Shown here in pieces: positions 53,079 through 62,024 of a stretch of 64,000 nt of DNA. The translations under genes and the position numbers were made by a program. Each line of letters starts with the position of its first letter. The stretch's first letter is position 1. Below the pieces are notes generated by a model, which saw only the letters and a program-made list of their open reading frames with translations, made no database searches and had not been told where the DNA came from. Source of the DNA: Chachezhania antarctica (GTDB taxonomy: Bacteria; Pseudomonadota; Alphaproteobacteria; Rhodobacterales; Rhodobacteraceae); contig NZ_QZEX01000005.1 of NCBI RefSeq assembly GCF_003646465.1, forward strand, positions 63,123 to 127,122. Direction: 5' to 3'.

Positions 53079-54896
53079 TCAGCCGGCGTCAGACTTTTCC
53101 TCTAGCGCCAGCCATTCCTCTTCCGAGGCGGCCAGTTTTTCCTGCCGCTGCACCAGCGCTTCGGTCGCCTTCTTGAACTTCACCGGCTCGCGCGAGAACA
53201 GCTCCGGATCGCTCAGCAGCTCTTCCAGTTTCCCGATCTCCGCCTCCAGCCGCTCGATTTCGGCCGGGAGCGTATCCAGGCGGTGCTTTTCGGTGAAGGA
53301 CAGGCCCGGTTTCGCGGCGGGCTTCGCAGGTGCCGCCTTGCCCTGTTTCTGCTTCGTGGCCTGCTGCTTCTCCATCGGCGCTTCCTCCTCGCGCCGCTGG
53401 GCCAGCATGTCGGTCCAGCCGCCGGCATAGACAACGGCCCGGCCGCGGCCTTCCAGGGCCACGGTCAGCGTCGCGATGCGGTCAAGGAAATCGCGGTCGT
53501 GGCTGACGAGCAGCACCGTGCCGTCGAAGCCGTCGATCAGTTCCTGCAACAGGTCCAGCGTCTCGACATCCAGATCGTTGGTCGGCTCGTCCAGCACCAG
53601 CAGGTTCGACGGCTGTGCCATCAGCCGCGCCAGCAACAGCCGCGCCTTTTCGCCGCCGGACAGCGACCGCACCGGCGCGCGCGCCTGCCGTTCGTCGAAC
53701 AGGAAATCCCTCAGGTAGCTCACCACGTGGCGTGGCGTGCCGCGGACCATCACCTGGTCCGACTGGCCGGAAACCCGCATGCCCGGAATGTCGGTCAGCG
53801 AATCCCACAGCGTCGCGTCCGGGTCCAGCTGCGCGCGCGCCTGGTCGAACACCGCGATCTCGAGGTTGGTACCCAGCTTCACGGTTCCGGTATCGGGCGT
53901 TTCCTCGCCCAGCAGCAGCTTCAGCAGCGTCGTCTTGCCTGCGCCGTTGGGACCCACGAAGGCCACCCGGTCGCCACGTTCGATGTTGATCGAAAAATCC
54001 TGCACGATCGGGGTGTTACCGAAGCTCTTTGACAGATCCCGCGCCTCGATCACCTTCTTGCCGGACTTGGTGCCCGCATCCAGCGCCATCGCCGCCGTGC
54101 CCTGCCGCTTGATCTGCGATGCGCGTTCCTCGCGCAGGTCGCCAAGCGCCCGCACCCGGCCCATGTTGCGCTTGCGCCGGGCGGAAATGCCTTCCACGGC
54201 CCACCGCGCCTCGGCCTTGATCTTGCGGTCCAGCTTGTGGCGCTGCTGGTCCTCTTCATCCCAGATCCTGTCGCGCCACGCTTCGAAATCGGTAAACCCG
54301 CGCTCCTGCCGGCGCACCTGCCCGCGGTCGATCCACAGCGTCGCCCGCGTCAGCGCCCGCAGGAACGCCCGGTCGTGCGAGATCAGGACATAGGCCGCCC
54401 GGGTCGCCTTCAGCTCGCCCTCCAGCCAGGCAATGGCCTCGATATCCAGGTGGTTGGTGGGTTCGTCCAGCAACATCAGATCGGGCCCGTCGGCCAGCAT
54501 TTTTGCCAGCGCCGCACGCCGCCGTTCGCCGCCGGATGCCGTTTCGACAGGGCGCGACAGGTCCAGCTTCAGCCCCTCGCCCGCGCGTTCGATCAGGTAT
54601 TCCTCGCCCGGGCCCAGGCCGGCCGAGGCGAAATCGCCCAGCGTGGCAAAGCCCGACAGGTCGGGGTCCTGCTCCATGTAGCCGACGGACGTTCCCGCCG
54701 GCACGACGCGCCCGCCGCGGTCGGGTTCGACAAGGTTCGCCATGACCTTCATCAGGGTCGACTTGCCCGATCCGTTGCGCCCGACAAGCGCCACGCGGTC
54801 GCCCGCCTGCACCACGAGGTCCAGGTCATGAAAGACAGGGTCACCGCCGAAGGTCAGCGAAATGTCGGAAAGTTGCAGAAGGGGAATCTGAGCCAT
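53079..54896 (-). CDS. uup: ABC-F family ATPase Uup
   Basis: A 605-residue ABC-F ATPase with two nucleotide-binding domains (GRNGSGKSTL with SGGERRRAALA and LLLDEPTNHLD; GPNGAGKTTL with LSGGEKARLLLA and LVLDEPTNDLD) and a C-terminal coiled-coil extension (RLEAEIGKLEELLSDPELFS) with a lysine/alanine-rich linker before it. The arrangement is Uup-like, tied in E. coli to transposon excision and ribosome function. It is a paralogue of the gene at 3436. A remnant AAATACTC element separates it from olsB. Confidence 0.94.
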   Translation of the reverse strand: MAQIPLLQLSDISLTFGGDPVFHDLDLVVQAGDRVALVGRNGSGKSTLMKVMANLVEPDRGGRVVPAGTSVGYMEQDPDLSGFATLGDFASAGLGPGEEYLIERAGEGLKLDLSRPVETASGGERRRAALAKMLADGPDLMLLDEPTNHLDIEAIAWLEGELKATRAAYVLISHDRAFLRALTRATLWIDRGQVRRQERGFTDFEAWRDRIWDEEDQQRHKLDRKIKAEARWAVEGISARRKRNMGRVRALGDLREERASQIKRQGTAAMALDAGTKSGKKVIEARDLSKSFGNTPIVQDFSINIERGDRVAFVGPNGAGKTTLLKLLLGEETPDTGTVKLGTNLEIAVFDQARAQLDPDATLWDSLTDIPGMRVSGQSDQVMVRGTPRHVVSYLRDFLFDERQARAPVRSLSGGEKARLLLARLMAQPSNLLVLDEPTNDLDVETLDLLQELIDGFDGTVLLVSHDRDFLDRIATLTVALEGRGRAVVYAGGWTDMLAQRREEEAPMEKQQATKQKQGKAAPAKPAAKPGLSFTEKHRLDTLPAEIERLEAEIGKLEELLSDPELFSREPVKFKKATEALVQRQEKLAASEEEWLALEEKSDAG

Positions 54897-54940
54897 GCAA
54901 GCGCCGTATCCCCGGAAAATCCGGGCGTCAACGCCCCCTC

Positions 54941-54961
54941 TTCTTCTCTTTCCAAATACTC
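54941..54961. repeat. AAATACTC-type element at the olsB stop
   Basis: TTCTTCTCTTTCCAAATACT then C, a truncated copy of the element at 37698 and 41475. Its last bases overlap the olsB stop codon (minus strand), and it lacks the GC hairpin half. Confidence 0.55.
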
Positions 54962-55718
54962 AGATACGGCCGGCCACCGCACGCAGCAAACGCTTCCGTG
55001 CCGGGGGAATCGCGCCGATTTCCAGCCCCGTGAACACGTGCAGCGTGTTCATCGCCCGGTCGACGACGGCGTGGTCGCTGACCCAGCCGCCCATGGCCAG
55101 GTACGTCTTCAGAAGCGGCGGCATGCGCAGCATGGCCTTCTTCGCGTCGGGCTTCTGCCGCAGACGCGCGGCAAAGCGGAACACGTCGGGGGCCTTGATC
55201 CGGGGCAGGAAGCGTTTCGGCGCCAGGTGGCGGTGTTTCAGCATCGCGAAGGCATCCAGGTAATCCTCCGTCTCGATCCCCGCGAAGGAGGAACAGCCGA
55301 ACAGCATCTCGATCCCGTTTGCATCGACATAGCTCGTCATCGCGCCCCAGGCGACGCGCAGGATGTCGGGATCGGTCCAGTCGGGGTGCATGCAGAAGCG
55401 CCCCATCTCGACCATCGGGCCGGCATAGTCTTCCAGCCCCGACAGGTCGTAGTACTGCGCCGAATAGCTTTGCCCGATCTCGGCACCGCCCGACAATGTC
55501 AGGAGCCGGAAACAGCAGACAAGCGTGCCGGACCGCGTCTCGCGCACCAGCACATGGGCGCATTTCGTGTCGAACGCGTCGATGTCGGGGCGGTCGGTCC
55601 GAAAGGCAAGCCGGCGGAGCGCCTGGGCTTCGGCCAGGTCCTCCGGGCTTTCGGCCAGCGCCGCCCGGTACCGGCCGCGCGTCAGCGTGGGCATGGACTT
55701 CGACCCGATCAGCGGCAT
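54960..55718 (-). CDS. olsB: L-ornithine N-alpha-acyltransferase (GNAT)
   Basis: Transfers a 3-hydroxyacyl chain from acyl carrier protein to ornithine, the first step of ornithine-lipid synthesis. The 252-residue protein has the OlsB-type sequence: RYRAALAESPEDLAEAQALRRLAF, VLVRETRSGTLVCCFRLL, and FGCSSFAGIETEDYLDAFAML, with a GNAT-like fold. The partner olsA is not in the window. I chose the ATG at 55718, with GAGGG six bases upstream; a GTG four codons earlier is possible. The symbol is likely but not certain. Confidence 0.82.
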   Translation of the reverse strand: MPLIGSKSMPTLTRGRYRAALAESPEDLAEAQALRRLAFRTDRPDIDAFDTKCAHVLVRETRSGTLVCCFRLLTLSGGAEIGQSYSAQYYDLSGLEDYAGPMVEMGRFCMHPDWTDPDILRVAWGAMTSYVDANGIEMLFGCSSFAGIETEDYLDAFAMLKHRHLAPKRFLPRIKAPDVFRFAARLRQKPDAKKAMLRMPPLLKTYLAMGGWVSDHAVVDRAMNTLHVFTGLEIGAIPPARKRLLRAVAGRI

Positions 55719-55885
55719 CCGGACCCTCACCAGAACGACAATTAATACTGGTTATCTAGGGAAGCCGGGGACGTCGGGCAAGCCCGGGGACCGACAGGCG
55801 CATGCATTTTGCCGGCGACCACCGAAGGCCGGCGCCGTGTCCCGGGCGGCCGACCCGGCATCCAGAGCGCCCTTAACGCGGCGGT

Positions 55886-57472
55886 TCAGGCGGATTTCTG
55901 GCGGGAGCGCGGCAGCGCGGGAGGCGCCTCCCCGTCTTCGAGAGCGTCCAGCAGCCAATCGACTTCGTCGCCGGAAATCGCGCCGTTGAAGAAGAATCCC
56001 TGACCGTACTCGCAGGCCATGCTGCTGACGAATTCAAGATCGCTTTCCGACTCGATGCCTTCGGCCGTGACGCCGATCTTCAGCCCGCGCGCGAGCGAAA
56101 GGATGCCTTCGACGATGCGCTGGTTGCTGGGATCGTCCGAAATGTTGGTGATGAAACTGCGATCGATCTTCAGGCGGTCGAACGGCAGGCGGCGCAGGTT
56201 CGACAGGCTGGAAAAGCCGGTGCCGAAATCATCCAGCGCAATCGTGACCCCCATGGCCTGCAGGTCCCGGATCGCACATTCGGCAAATTCCATGTCCGGG
56301 ATCACGGCGCTTTCGGTGATCTCGAATTCCAGAAAGGCGGGGTTGAAGCCCACATCTTCCAGGATGTCCGCGGTTTTCTGAACCAGCGCCCCGTCCAGGA
56401 ACTGCTTGGGCGATATGTTGACCGCCAGCTTCAGCCCCGCGGGCCAGCCCACGGCGCGACGGCAGGCCTGTCGCAGGATGCTCCAGCCCAGTTCGCTGAT
56501 CAGGCCGATATCCTCGGCGATCTCGATGAAGATTTCGGGCGAGATATCGCCGCGTTTGACGTGTTTCCAGCGGGCCAGAACCTCGAACCCGGTCAGCTCG
56601 CCCGTGCCCAGCCCGAAGATCGGCTGGAAGTAGGGAAACACTTCCTCCCGCCGCAGGGCCAGTCGCAGGTCGGCTTCCAGCTCCGCGCGCTCACGCGAGC
56701 GTTGGCCCAGTTCGTCATCGTACCACGCAAGGCGCCCCCGCCCGGACCGCTTGGCGGAATAAAGCGCCTTGTCCGCGTGTTGCAGCCCTTCGGATGCCAG
56801 CGCATCGGGCGCGGTGCGGGCCAGGCCGATGCTGGTCCCGATCATGATCGACAGGCCCTGCACGTCGAACGGCGTCTCGATCGCGGTGATGATCCGGCGG
56901 GCGATGCGCTCGGCGTCGTCCGGTTTGACATCGCGGCTGAAGATGATGGCGAATTCGTCGCCGCCAAGGCGGGCCAGGGTGCTGTCTTCGTCCAGTTCGC
57001 CCTGCACCCGCTTGGCCACGTCCTTCAGCACCGCATCGCCCACGGCATGGCCGTGCAGGTCGTTGACGGGTTTGAATCGGTCCAGGTCGATGATGGCGAC
57101 GACCCGGTTCTGCGCATCCCCGGCCGAGGCGATCGAATCCAGCTGAATCTGAAAGTAACGCCGGTTGGCGAGGCCAGTTAGCGGGTCGTACCAGGCATGA
57201 CGTTCGGCCTGTCTCTGCGCCTCGTCCCGTTCCGTCAGCGCGCTGAGAAGCTGGTTCCAGCGAACGTAAAGCCCCCCGCCCATGACAAAGGCGCTGACAA
57301 GGATCAGCATCGCGATCTCGTCCAGTTGCCAATGTTCATGGTTCCGGCTGAACTCGTGAAACTGTTCGTAGGCATCGAAATGCGACAGGATCTGCCAGGC
57401 GATCACGACAAGCACGACCGTTATCGCCTGTTCCAGAACCAGTTTGCGTGTGTGCGGCGACCGCTTGGACAT
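55886..57472 (-). CDS. Membrane GGDEF-EAL protein (cyclic di-GMP)
   Basis: A 528-residue protein with two N-terminal membrane helices (LEQAITVVLVVIAWQIL and IAMLILVSAFVMGGGLYV), a GGDEF domain with intact GGDEF at residues 170-174, and an EAL domain. The EAL signature reads EVL (297-299), with DDFGTGFSSL and KIDRSFI conserved. The residues before GGDEF lack the RxxD inhibitory site. It may make and degrade c-di-GMP; EVL is a tolerated variant of the EAL metal site, so phosphodiesterase activity is plausible but untested. No sensory domain is visible other than the short periplasmic loop. Confidence 0.92.
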   Translation of the reverse strand: MSKRSPHTRKLVLEQAITVVLVVIAWQILSHFDAYEQFHEFSRNHEHWQLDEIAMLILVSAFVMGGGLYVRWNQLLSALTERDEAQRQAERHAWYDPLTGLANRRYFQIQLDSIASAGDAQNRVVAIIDLDRFKPVNDLHGHAVGDAVLKDVAKRVQGELDEDSTLARLGGDEFAIIFSRDVKPDDAERIARRIITAIETPFDVQGLSIMIGTSIGLARTAPDALASEGLQHADKALYSAKRSGRGRLAWYDDELGQRSRERAELEADLRLALRREEVFPYFQPIFGLGTGELTGFEVLARWKHVKRGDISPEIFIEIAEDIGLISELGWSILRQACRRAVGWPAGLKLAVNISPKQFLDGALVQKTADILEDVGFNPAFLEFEITESAVIPDMEFAECAIRDLQAMGVTIALDDFGTGFSSLSNLRRLPFDRLKIDRSFITNISDDPSNQRIVEGILSLARGLKIGVTAEGIESESDLEFVSSMACEYGQGFFFNGAISGDEVDWLLDALEDGEAPPALPRSRQKSA

Positions 57473-57598
57473 TCCAGGATTCCCGGGTTTCGGACGCCTC
57501 AGGAATATCCCCCGTGATCTTCACAGGCGGTTAATCGGAAACGCTTTTCCCGCGAACAGAACGTCACCCGGTCCCACAAGCGGCAGGCCCGCCCCGGA

Positions 57599-58123
57599 TC
57601 AGTTACTAAGCGCCGAGCTGGGGTCGAAGTTGCCCAGGTTGCCAAGAAGCTGACGGATGAAGCCGTTGTCGGTCACGCCCGAGCTGGTCACGCGGCGCGA
57701 CAGCGGCACGACGCGGCCGTCTTCCAGGCTGAACCGTTCGATATTGCTGACGACGCCCCGGCTGTCGAAGGAAATCGCCAGCACCTGCCGCGACACCAGC
57801 TTGGGTGCCAGCGCGCCGTAATAGCGGAACTGCGACTGGACGTAATAGAAGCTGCCATCGTCCAGCAGCCCCGTCGATACCGGCGGCCCGACGGCCTCGG
57901 TAACGCTGTCGCGGGTGTCGGCGCCGACCGTGATTTCGGCCAGATCCTCGTCCGTGGGCACGTAGCCGTGGTTCTGGTAGCGCGCGACGCAGCCCGCCGT
58001 TCCCAGACTTGCCGTGGCCACAAGCCCCAGCATGACCGCCCGCCGGCCCATCCGGGCCCCGCCCGAAAGCGCATTCTGCACGGCTGCGGCGCCTTTCGGC
58101 AGACGAGATCGCGTCGCTGTCAT
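57599..58123 (-). CDS. bamE: Outer-membrane assembly lipoprotein BamE
   Basis: The BamE/SmpA component of the Bam complex that inserts outer-membrane proteins. The 174-residue precursor has a signal segment and lipobox (LVATASLGTAGC) and a SmpA-OmlA domain (ITVGADTRDSVTEAVGPPVSTGLLDDGSFYYVQSQF). A C-terminal extension of about 40 residues carries DGRVVPLSRRVTSSG. It starts at 58123 with AGGAC eight bases upstream, divergent from yceD. The twin-basic start MGRRAVM at 58051 would also be a valid signal. Confidence 0.9.
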   Translation of the reverse strand: MTATRSRLPKGAAAVQNALSGGARMGRRAVMLGLVATASLGTAGCVARYQNHGYVPTDEDLAEITVGADTRDSVTEAVGPPVSTGLLDDGSFYYVQSQFRYYGALAPKLVSRQVLAISFDSRGVVSNIERFSLEDGRVVPLSRRVTSSGVTDNGFIRQLLGNLGNFDPSSALSN

Positions 58124-58304
58124 GACATGGTCCTGTAATTGCCTTTGGTTCGGCTTTGGGAGTCCTTACCGAATGCGCCGGACCGGTTCAAGAAACAAGC
58201 CGGGCCCGCGGTGAACTGCTGCCCCTTCTCTGTGCCCGGATTTGTCCCTAGATAGGGTAGGAATGCGAATACTCCGCCAAACCCTGCAGACAGGGATGCC
58301 AGAC

Positions 58305-58841
58305 ATGCCCCAGACAACCGCCCTCCGCGTCGCCGATCTTCCCCAGCGCAAGGCGACCTCGTTCGCGCTGAAGCCCGACGCGGCCGAATGCGCCGCGCTT
58401 GCGTCCGAGCTGGGCCTCGACGGCCTGTCCAAGCTGCGTTTCACGGGCCAGGTCGCACCCAACGGATCGCGCGACTGGCAGCTGGACGGCGAATTGGGCG
58501 CGACGGTGGTCCAGCCCTGCGTCGTCACGCTGGAACCCGTGACCACCCGCATCGATATCGAGGTGACCCGGCTGTACTCTGCCGACTTCGTCGAGCCTGA
58601 CGCCGAAGAGGTGGAACTGACCGAGGACGAGACCCTGGAGCCGCTGCGCGAAGTGATCGACCCGGCCGTCGTCATGGCCGAGGCGCTGGCCCTTGCGCTG
58701 CCGCTCTATCCCCGAAAGGATGGTGCATCGCTGGGTGAAGCGGTCTTTGCCGCGCCCGGGGTGGACCCGTTGCGGGACACCGATCTGAAACCATTTGCCG
58801 GGCTGAAGGATCTGCGTGACAAGCTTTCTGGCGACGAATGA
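58305..58841 (+). CDS. yceD: YceD/DUF177 family protein
   Basis: A DUF177 protein of 178 residues linked to 23S rRNA accumulation or 50S maturation in other bacteria and almost always placed before rpmF. The start LRVADLPQRKATSFALKPDAAECAALASELGL and the acidic EVELTEDETLEPL are typical. The upstream frame to 58242 includes other possible starts (58263, 58296). I chose 58305 because the homologous core starts there and ACAGGG precedes it. Confidence 0.85.
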   Translation: MPQTTALRVADLPQRKATSFALKPDAAECAALASELGLDGLSKLRFTGQVAPNGSRDWQLDGELGATVVQPCVVTLEPVTTRIDIEVTRLYSADFVEPDAEEVELTEDETLEPLREVIDPAVVMAEALALALPLYPRKDGASLGEAVFAAPGVDPLRDTDLKPFAGLKDLRDKLSGDE

Positions 58842-59111
58842 CGGCCCCCGATCCGGCGGGTCAGCAGAATCGGGTTGCGAAGCCGGGAAATTTACGTATT
58901 TTTGCGCGCTCACGGAGTTTTGGGTTGGACATCTCCGCCGCTCCGGCCTAAAGGCTCGACAAATCTCCCGCGACGCCCGTCCGACCGACAGATGCCGACT
59001 GACCGACACTTGGCAGCAGGCTGGCCCGTCGGACGCGCAGGGAACAAGAGACATCGTGGCGGCCCTGGATGCCGCAATACAGACGCAAGACCAAGGATCA
59101 AGGGTTCAGAC

Positions 59112-59318
59112 ATGGCCGTCCATCAGAACAAAGTTTCGAAATCGCGCCGCAACAACCGTCGCGCGCATGACGCGCTGGTTGCGGCCAACCCCAACGAGTG
59201 CGGGAATTGTGGCGAACTGCGGCGCCCGCACCACGTGTGCCCGTCCTGCGGTCATTACGATGCCCGCGAAGTCGTGGCCATGGTCGACGAGATCGACCTG
59301 GACGAAGACGCCGCATAA
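59112..59318 (+). CDS. rpmF: 50S ribosomal protein L32
   Basis: Ribosomal protein L32 (68 residues) with the start [22 protein letters not shown] and the four-cysteine zinc ribbon [23 protein letters not shown] lies eight bases before the ATG. The stretch from yceD (270 nt) has no gene. It is followed by plsX, and the yceD-rpmF-plsX-fabH order is standard in proteobacteria. Confidence 0.98.
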   Translation: MAVHQNKVSKSRRNNRRAHDALVAANPNECGNCGELRRPHHVCPSCGHYDAREVVAMVDEIDLDEDAA

Positions 59319-59414
59319 GCCGAACCGCGCCTGCCGGTCCCGCCCCGTTCCGGAGCGGTCCGGACCGGCGCAACAGGGCCCGGACCGTTTCAGGTTCAGG
59401 GCAAGGGCGAGCGC

Positions 59415-60575
59415 ATGACGGCCGCGGCTGATGACCGTTCGAAATCCATGACCAAGGACGCTCGACTGCAAATCGCGGACGAGACCCTGAAGCGCGTGGT
59501 TATTTCGATAGACGCGATGGGCGGTGACCAGGGCCCGGGGGCCGTGGTCGCGGGTATCGCCAAGGCCGCGAAGAAGCAGCCCGAAATGGGCTTCATCCTG
59601 CACGGCCCCGAGAATCAGCTGACCAAACTCGTCGCCGCCAAGCGGCGCTACCTCGATGGCCGGGTCGAAATCCGCGATGCCACCGATGTCGTGACGATGG
59701 AGGACAAGCCCTCCCACGTCATGCGCCATGGCAAGGGGACCTCGATGTGGTCGACGCTGGAAGCGGTCCGCAATGGCGAGGCGACGGTGGCCGTGTCCTG
59801 CGGGAACACCGGCGCGCTGATGGCGCTGTCGATGGTGCGGCTGAAGAAGCAGCCGGGTGTCGGCCGGCCGGCGATCGCCGTCTTGTGGCCGTCGCGCAAT
59901 CCGCAGGGCTTCAACGTGATGCTCGACGTGGGCGCCGATATCCGCGCCGATGCAGACGACCTTCTGCGCTTTGCCGTGATGGGATCGTCCTATGCCCGCA
60001 ACGGGCTGGACCTGAAGCGCCCCCGCGTGGGCCTGCTGAATGTCGGCACCGAGGAACACAAGGGCCGCCCCGAACTGCACCAGGCGCACGAACTGATCGA
60101 ACGCTTCGCCGAAGACGGCGGCTATGATTACGTGGGGTATGTGGAAGGCGGCGACATTCCCGGCGACACGGCCGACGTGATCGTCACCGACGGGTTTTCC
60201 GGCAATGTCGCGCTGAAGACCGGCGAAGGCACCGCCCACCTGATCGGAGAGCTCCTGCGCGAGGCGTTCAAGTACTCTCCCCTCTCCCGCATCGCATCGG
60301 TTCTGGCTCTCACGTCGCTCCGCCGCCTGCAAAAGCGGATCGACCCGCGGCGGGTCAATGGCGGGGTGTTCCTGGGGCTGAACGGCACCGTCGTGAAAAG
60401 CCACGGCAGCGCCGATGCCACGGGCGTCGCCGCGGCCGTGCGGCTGGCGTTCCAGCTGGCGCAATCGGGCTTTACCGAAAGACTGGCCGCACGGGTTGCA
60501 TCCGCCGCCACGCTTTCCCAAGATGGCGCGAATCCGGGCGCCGATGGTCCGGAGACGGACAGGAAACAGGCATGA
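59415..60575 (+). CDS. plsX: Phosphate acyltransferase PlsX
   Basis: Makes acyl-phosphate from acyl-ACP for glycerolipid synthesis with PlsY. The 386-residue protein has VVISIDAMGGDQGPGAVVAG, AVSCGNTGALMAL and the C-terminal GGVFLGLNGTVVKSHGSAD. Some 30 residues precede the core; MTKDARL at 59448 is an alternative start. It is followed by fabH at a distance of 25 bases. Confidence 0.96.
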   Translation: MTAAADDRSKSMTKDARLQIADETLKRVVISIDAMGGDQGPGAVVAGIAKAAKKQPEMGFILHGPENQLTKLVAAKRRYLDGRVEIRDATDVVTMEDKPSHVMRHGKGTSMWSTLEAVRNGEATVAVSCGNTGALMALSMVRLKKQPGVGRPAIAVLWPSRNPQGFNVMLDVGADIRADADDLLRFAVMGSSYARNGLDLKRPRVGLLNVGTEEHKGRPELHQAHELIERFAEDGGYDYVGYVEGGDIPGDTADVIVTDGFSGNVALKTGEGTAHLIGELLREAFKYSPLSRIASVLALTSLRRLQKRIDPRRVNGGVFLGLNGTVVKSHGSADATGVAAAVRLAFQLAQSGFTERLAARVASAATLSQDGANPGADGPETDRKQA

Positions 60576-60600
60576 CTTTAAGCAAGGCGGTGGCACAGCC

Positions 60601-61572
60601 ATGGTAACTCGTGCAGTGGTCACCGGTACTGGACACTATCTCCCGGAACGTGTCGTCGAGAATGCCGAATTCGAAAAATCGCTGGATACCACCGATGAAT
60701 GGATTCGCGCGCGCTCCGGCATCGAACGCCGCCATTTCGCGGCCGAGGGCGAGACGACCTCGCAGATGGCCGCCAACGCCGCCCGTGCCGCGCTGGACGA
60801 TGCCGGGCTGACGCCTGCGGACATCGACACGATCATCGTCGCCACCTCGACCGCCGATCTGACCTTCCCGTCCGCCGCCACCATGGTTCAGGCCGAACTG
60901 GGAATGCAGAACGGGTTTGCCTTCGACGTGCAGGCCGTCTGCGCGGGCTTCGCCTTTGCGCTGGCCAATGCCAATGCCCTTATCATCTCGGGCCAGGCGA
61001 ACCGGGTGATGGTCATCGGGGCCGAGACGTTCTCGCGCATCATGGACTGGACCGACCGGTCCACCTGCGTGCTGTTCGGCGATGGCGCCGGCGCGCTGGT
61101 GCTGGAAGGCCAGGAGGGCGCGGGCACATCCGCGGATCGCGGCATCCTGTCGACCGATCTGAATTCCGACGGGCGCTACAAGGATCTGCTCTATGTCGAT
61201 GGCGGCGTGTCGACCCAGTCGACCGGCCATCTGCGCATGCAGGGCAACAAGGTCTTCCGTCACGCGGTGGAAAAGCTGGCCAAGACGGCGCACACCGCGC
61301 TGGACAAGGCCGGGCTGACCGCCGACGACGTCGACTGGATCGTGCCGCACCAGGCGAATATCCGGATTATCCAGGGCACGGCGCAGAAGATGGGTCTGCC
61401 GATGGACAAGGTGGTCGTCACCGTGCAGGACCATGGCAACACCTCGGCCGCGTCGATCCCGCTGGCGCTGTCGGTCGGTCGCGCGCGCGGCCAGATCAAG
61501 GAAGGCGACGTGGTCGTGACCGAAGCCATCGGCGGCGGGCTGGCCTGGGGGGCGGTCGTGCTGCGCTGGTAG
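60601..61572 (+). CDS. fabH: 3-oxoacyl-ACP synthase III
   Basis: Starts fatty-acid chains by condensing acetyl-CoA with malonyl-ACP. The 323-residue protein has the Cys-His-Asn triad: VQAVCAGF, PHQANIRI and DHGNTSAAS. The ATG at 60601 gives the usual TRAVVTGTGHYLPERVV start. It is the last gene of the yceD cluster; the following ihfA has its own promoter. Confidence 0.98.
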   Translation: MVTRAVVTGTGHYLPERVVENAEFEKSLDTTDEWIRARSGIERRHFAAEGETTSQMAANAARAALDDAGLTPADIDTIIVATSTADLTFPSAATMVQAELGMQNGFAFDVQAVCAGFAFALANANALIISGQANRVMVIGAETFSRIMDWTDRSTCVLFGDGAGALVLEGQEGAGTSADRGILSTDLNSDGRYKDLLYVDGGVSTQSTGHLRMQGNKVFRHAVEKLAKTAHTALDKAGLTADDVDWIVPHQANIRIIQGTAQKMGLPMDKVVVTVQDHGNTSAASIPLALSVGRARGQIKEGDVVVTEAIGGGLAWGAVVLRW

Positions 61573-61606
61573 GCGCGATCCGGCACAACCAAACAAAAGA
61601 TCACCC

Positions 61607-61646
61607 TTGCAGCACCTTTCGGGCCGATTCCCGCCCCGTGCTGCAA
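61607..61646. repeat. Inverted repeat between fabH and ihfA
   Basis: TTGCAGCAC (61607-61615) and GTGCTGCAA (61638-61646) are perfect 9-bp arms around a 22-nt loop. It ends 10 bp before the ihfA -35 box, so it could be a regulator site or a weak terminator for fabH. Confidence 0.5.
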
Positions 61647-61656
61647 TTCATTGATA

Positions 61657-61686
61657 TTGACACTTAAATTCCCGCGCCCCTATGTT
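61657..61686 (+). promoter_or_regulatory. Sigma-70-type promoter for ihfA
   Basis: TTGACA (61657-61662) and TATGTT (61681-61686) separated by 18 bp. The -35 is a full consensus match and the -10 matches at four of six. The ihfA start is 24 bases downstream of the -10. Confidence 0.75.
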
Positions 61687-61709
61687 CGGTAAAACGGATG
61701 GGGGACGGT

Positions 61710-62015
61710 ATGGGTGAAAAAACTGTAACGCGAATGGATCTTAGCGAGGCCGTGTTCCGCGAGGTCGGTCTTTCCCGCAACGAAAGCGCGCAGCTTGTCG
61801 AAAGCATGCTGGACCACATGTCCGACGCGCTTGTCCGGGGGGAACAGGTCAAGATATCCTCGTTCGGGACCTTCAGCGTGCGCGATAAGTCGGCCCGCAT
61901 CGGCCGCAACCCCAAGACCGGCCAGGAAGTCCCGATCCAGCCGCGCCGGGTTCTGACCTTCCGGCCATCGCACCTGATGAAGGACCGCGTCGCCGCCGGC
62001 AACCGCAAGGGATAG
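61710..62015 (+). CDS. ihfA: Integration host factor alpha subunit
   Basis: A nucleoid DNA-bending protein that acts with IhfB in replication, recombination and transcription. The 101-residue protein has the start [24 protein letters not shown] and the DNA-intercalating arm [21 protein letters not shown] with the conserved proline. I chose the ATG at 61710, with GGGGA five bases upstream, over 61698. It is ten bases upstream of the MerR gene; this pair is a recurrent alphaproteobacterial arrangement. Confidence 0.96.
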   Translation: MGEKTVTRMDLSEAVFREVGLSRNESAQLVESMLDHMSDALVRGEQVKISSFGTFSVRDKSARIGRNPKTGQEVPIQPRRVLTFRPSHLMKDRVAAGNRKG

Positions 62016-62024
62016 GACGTACAC

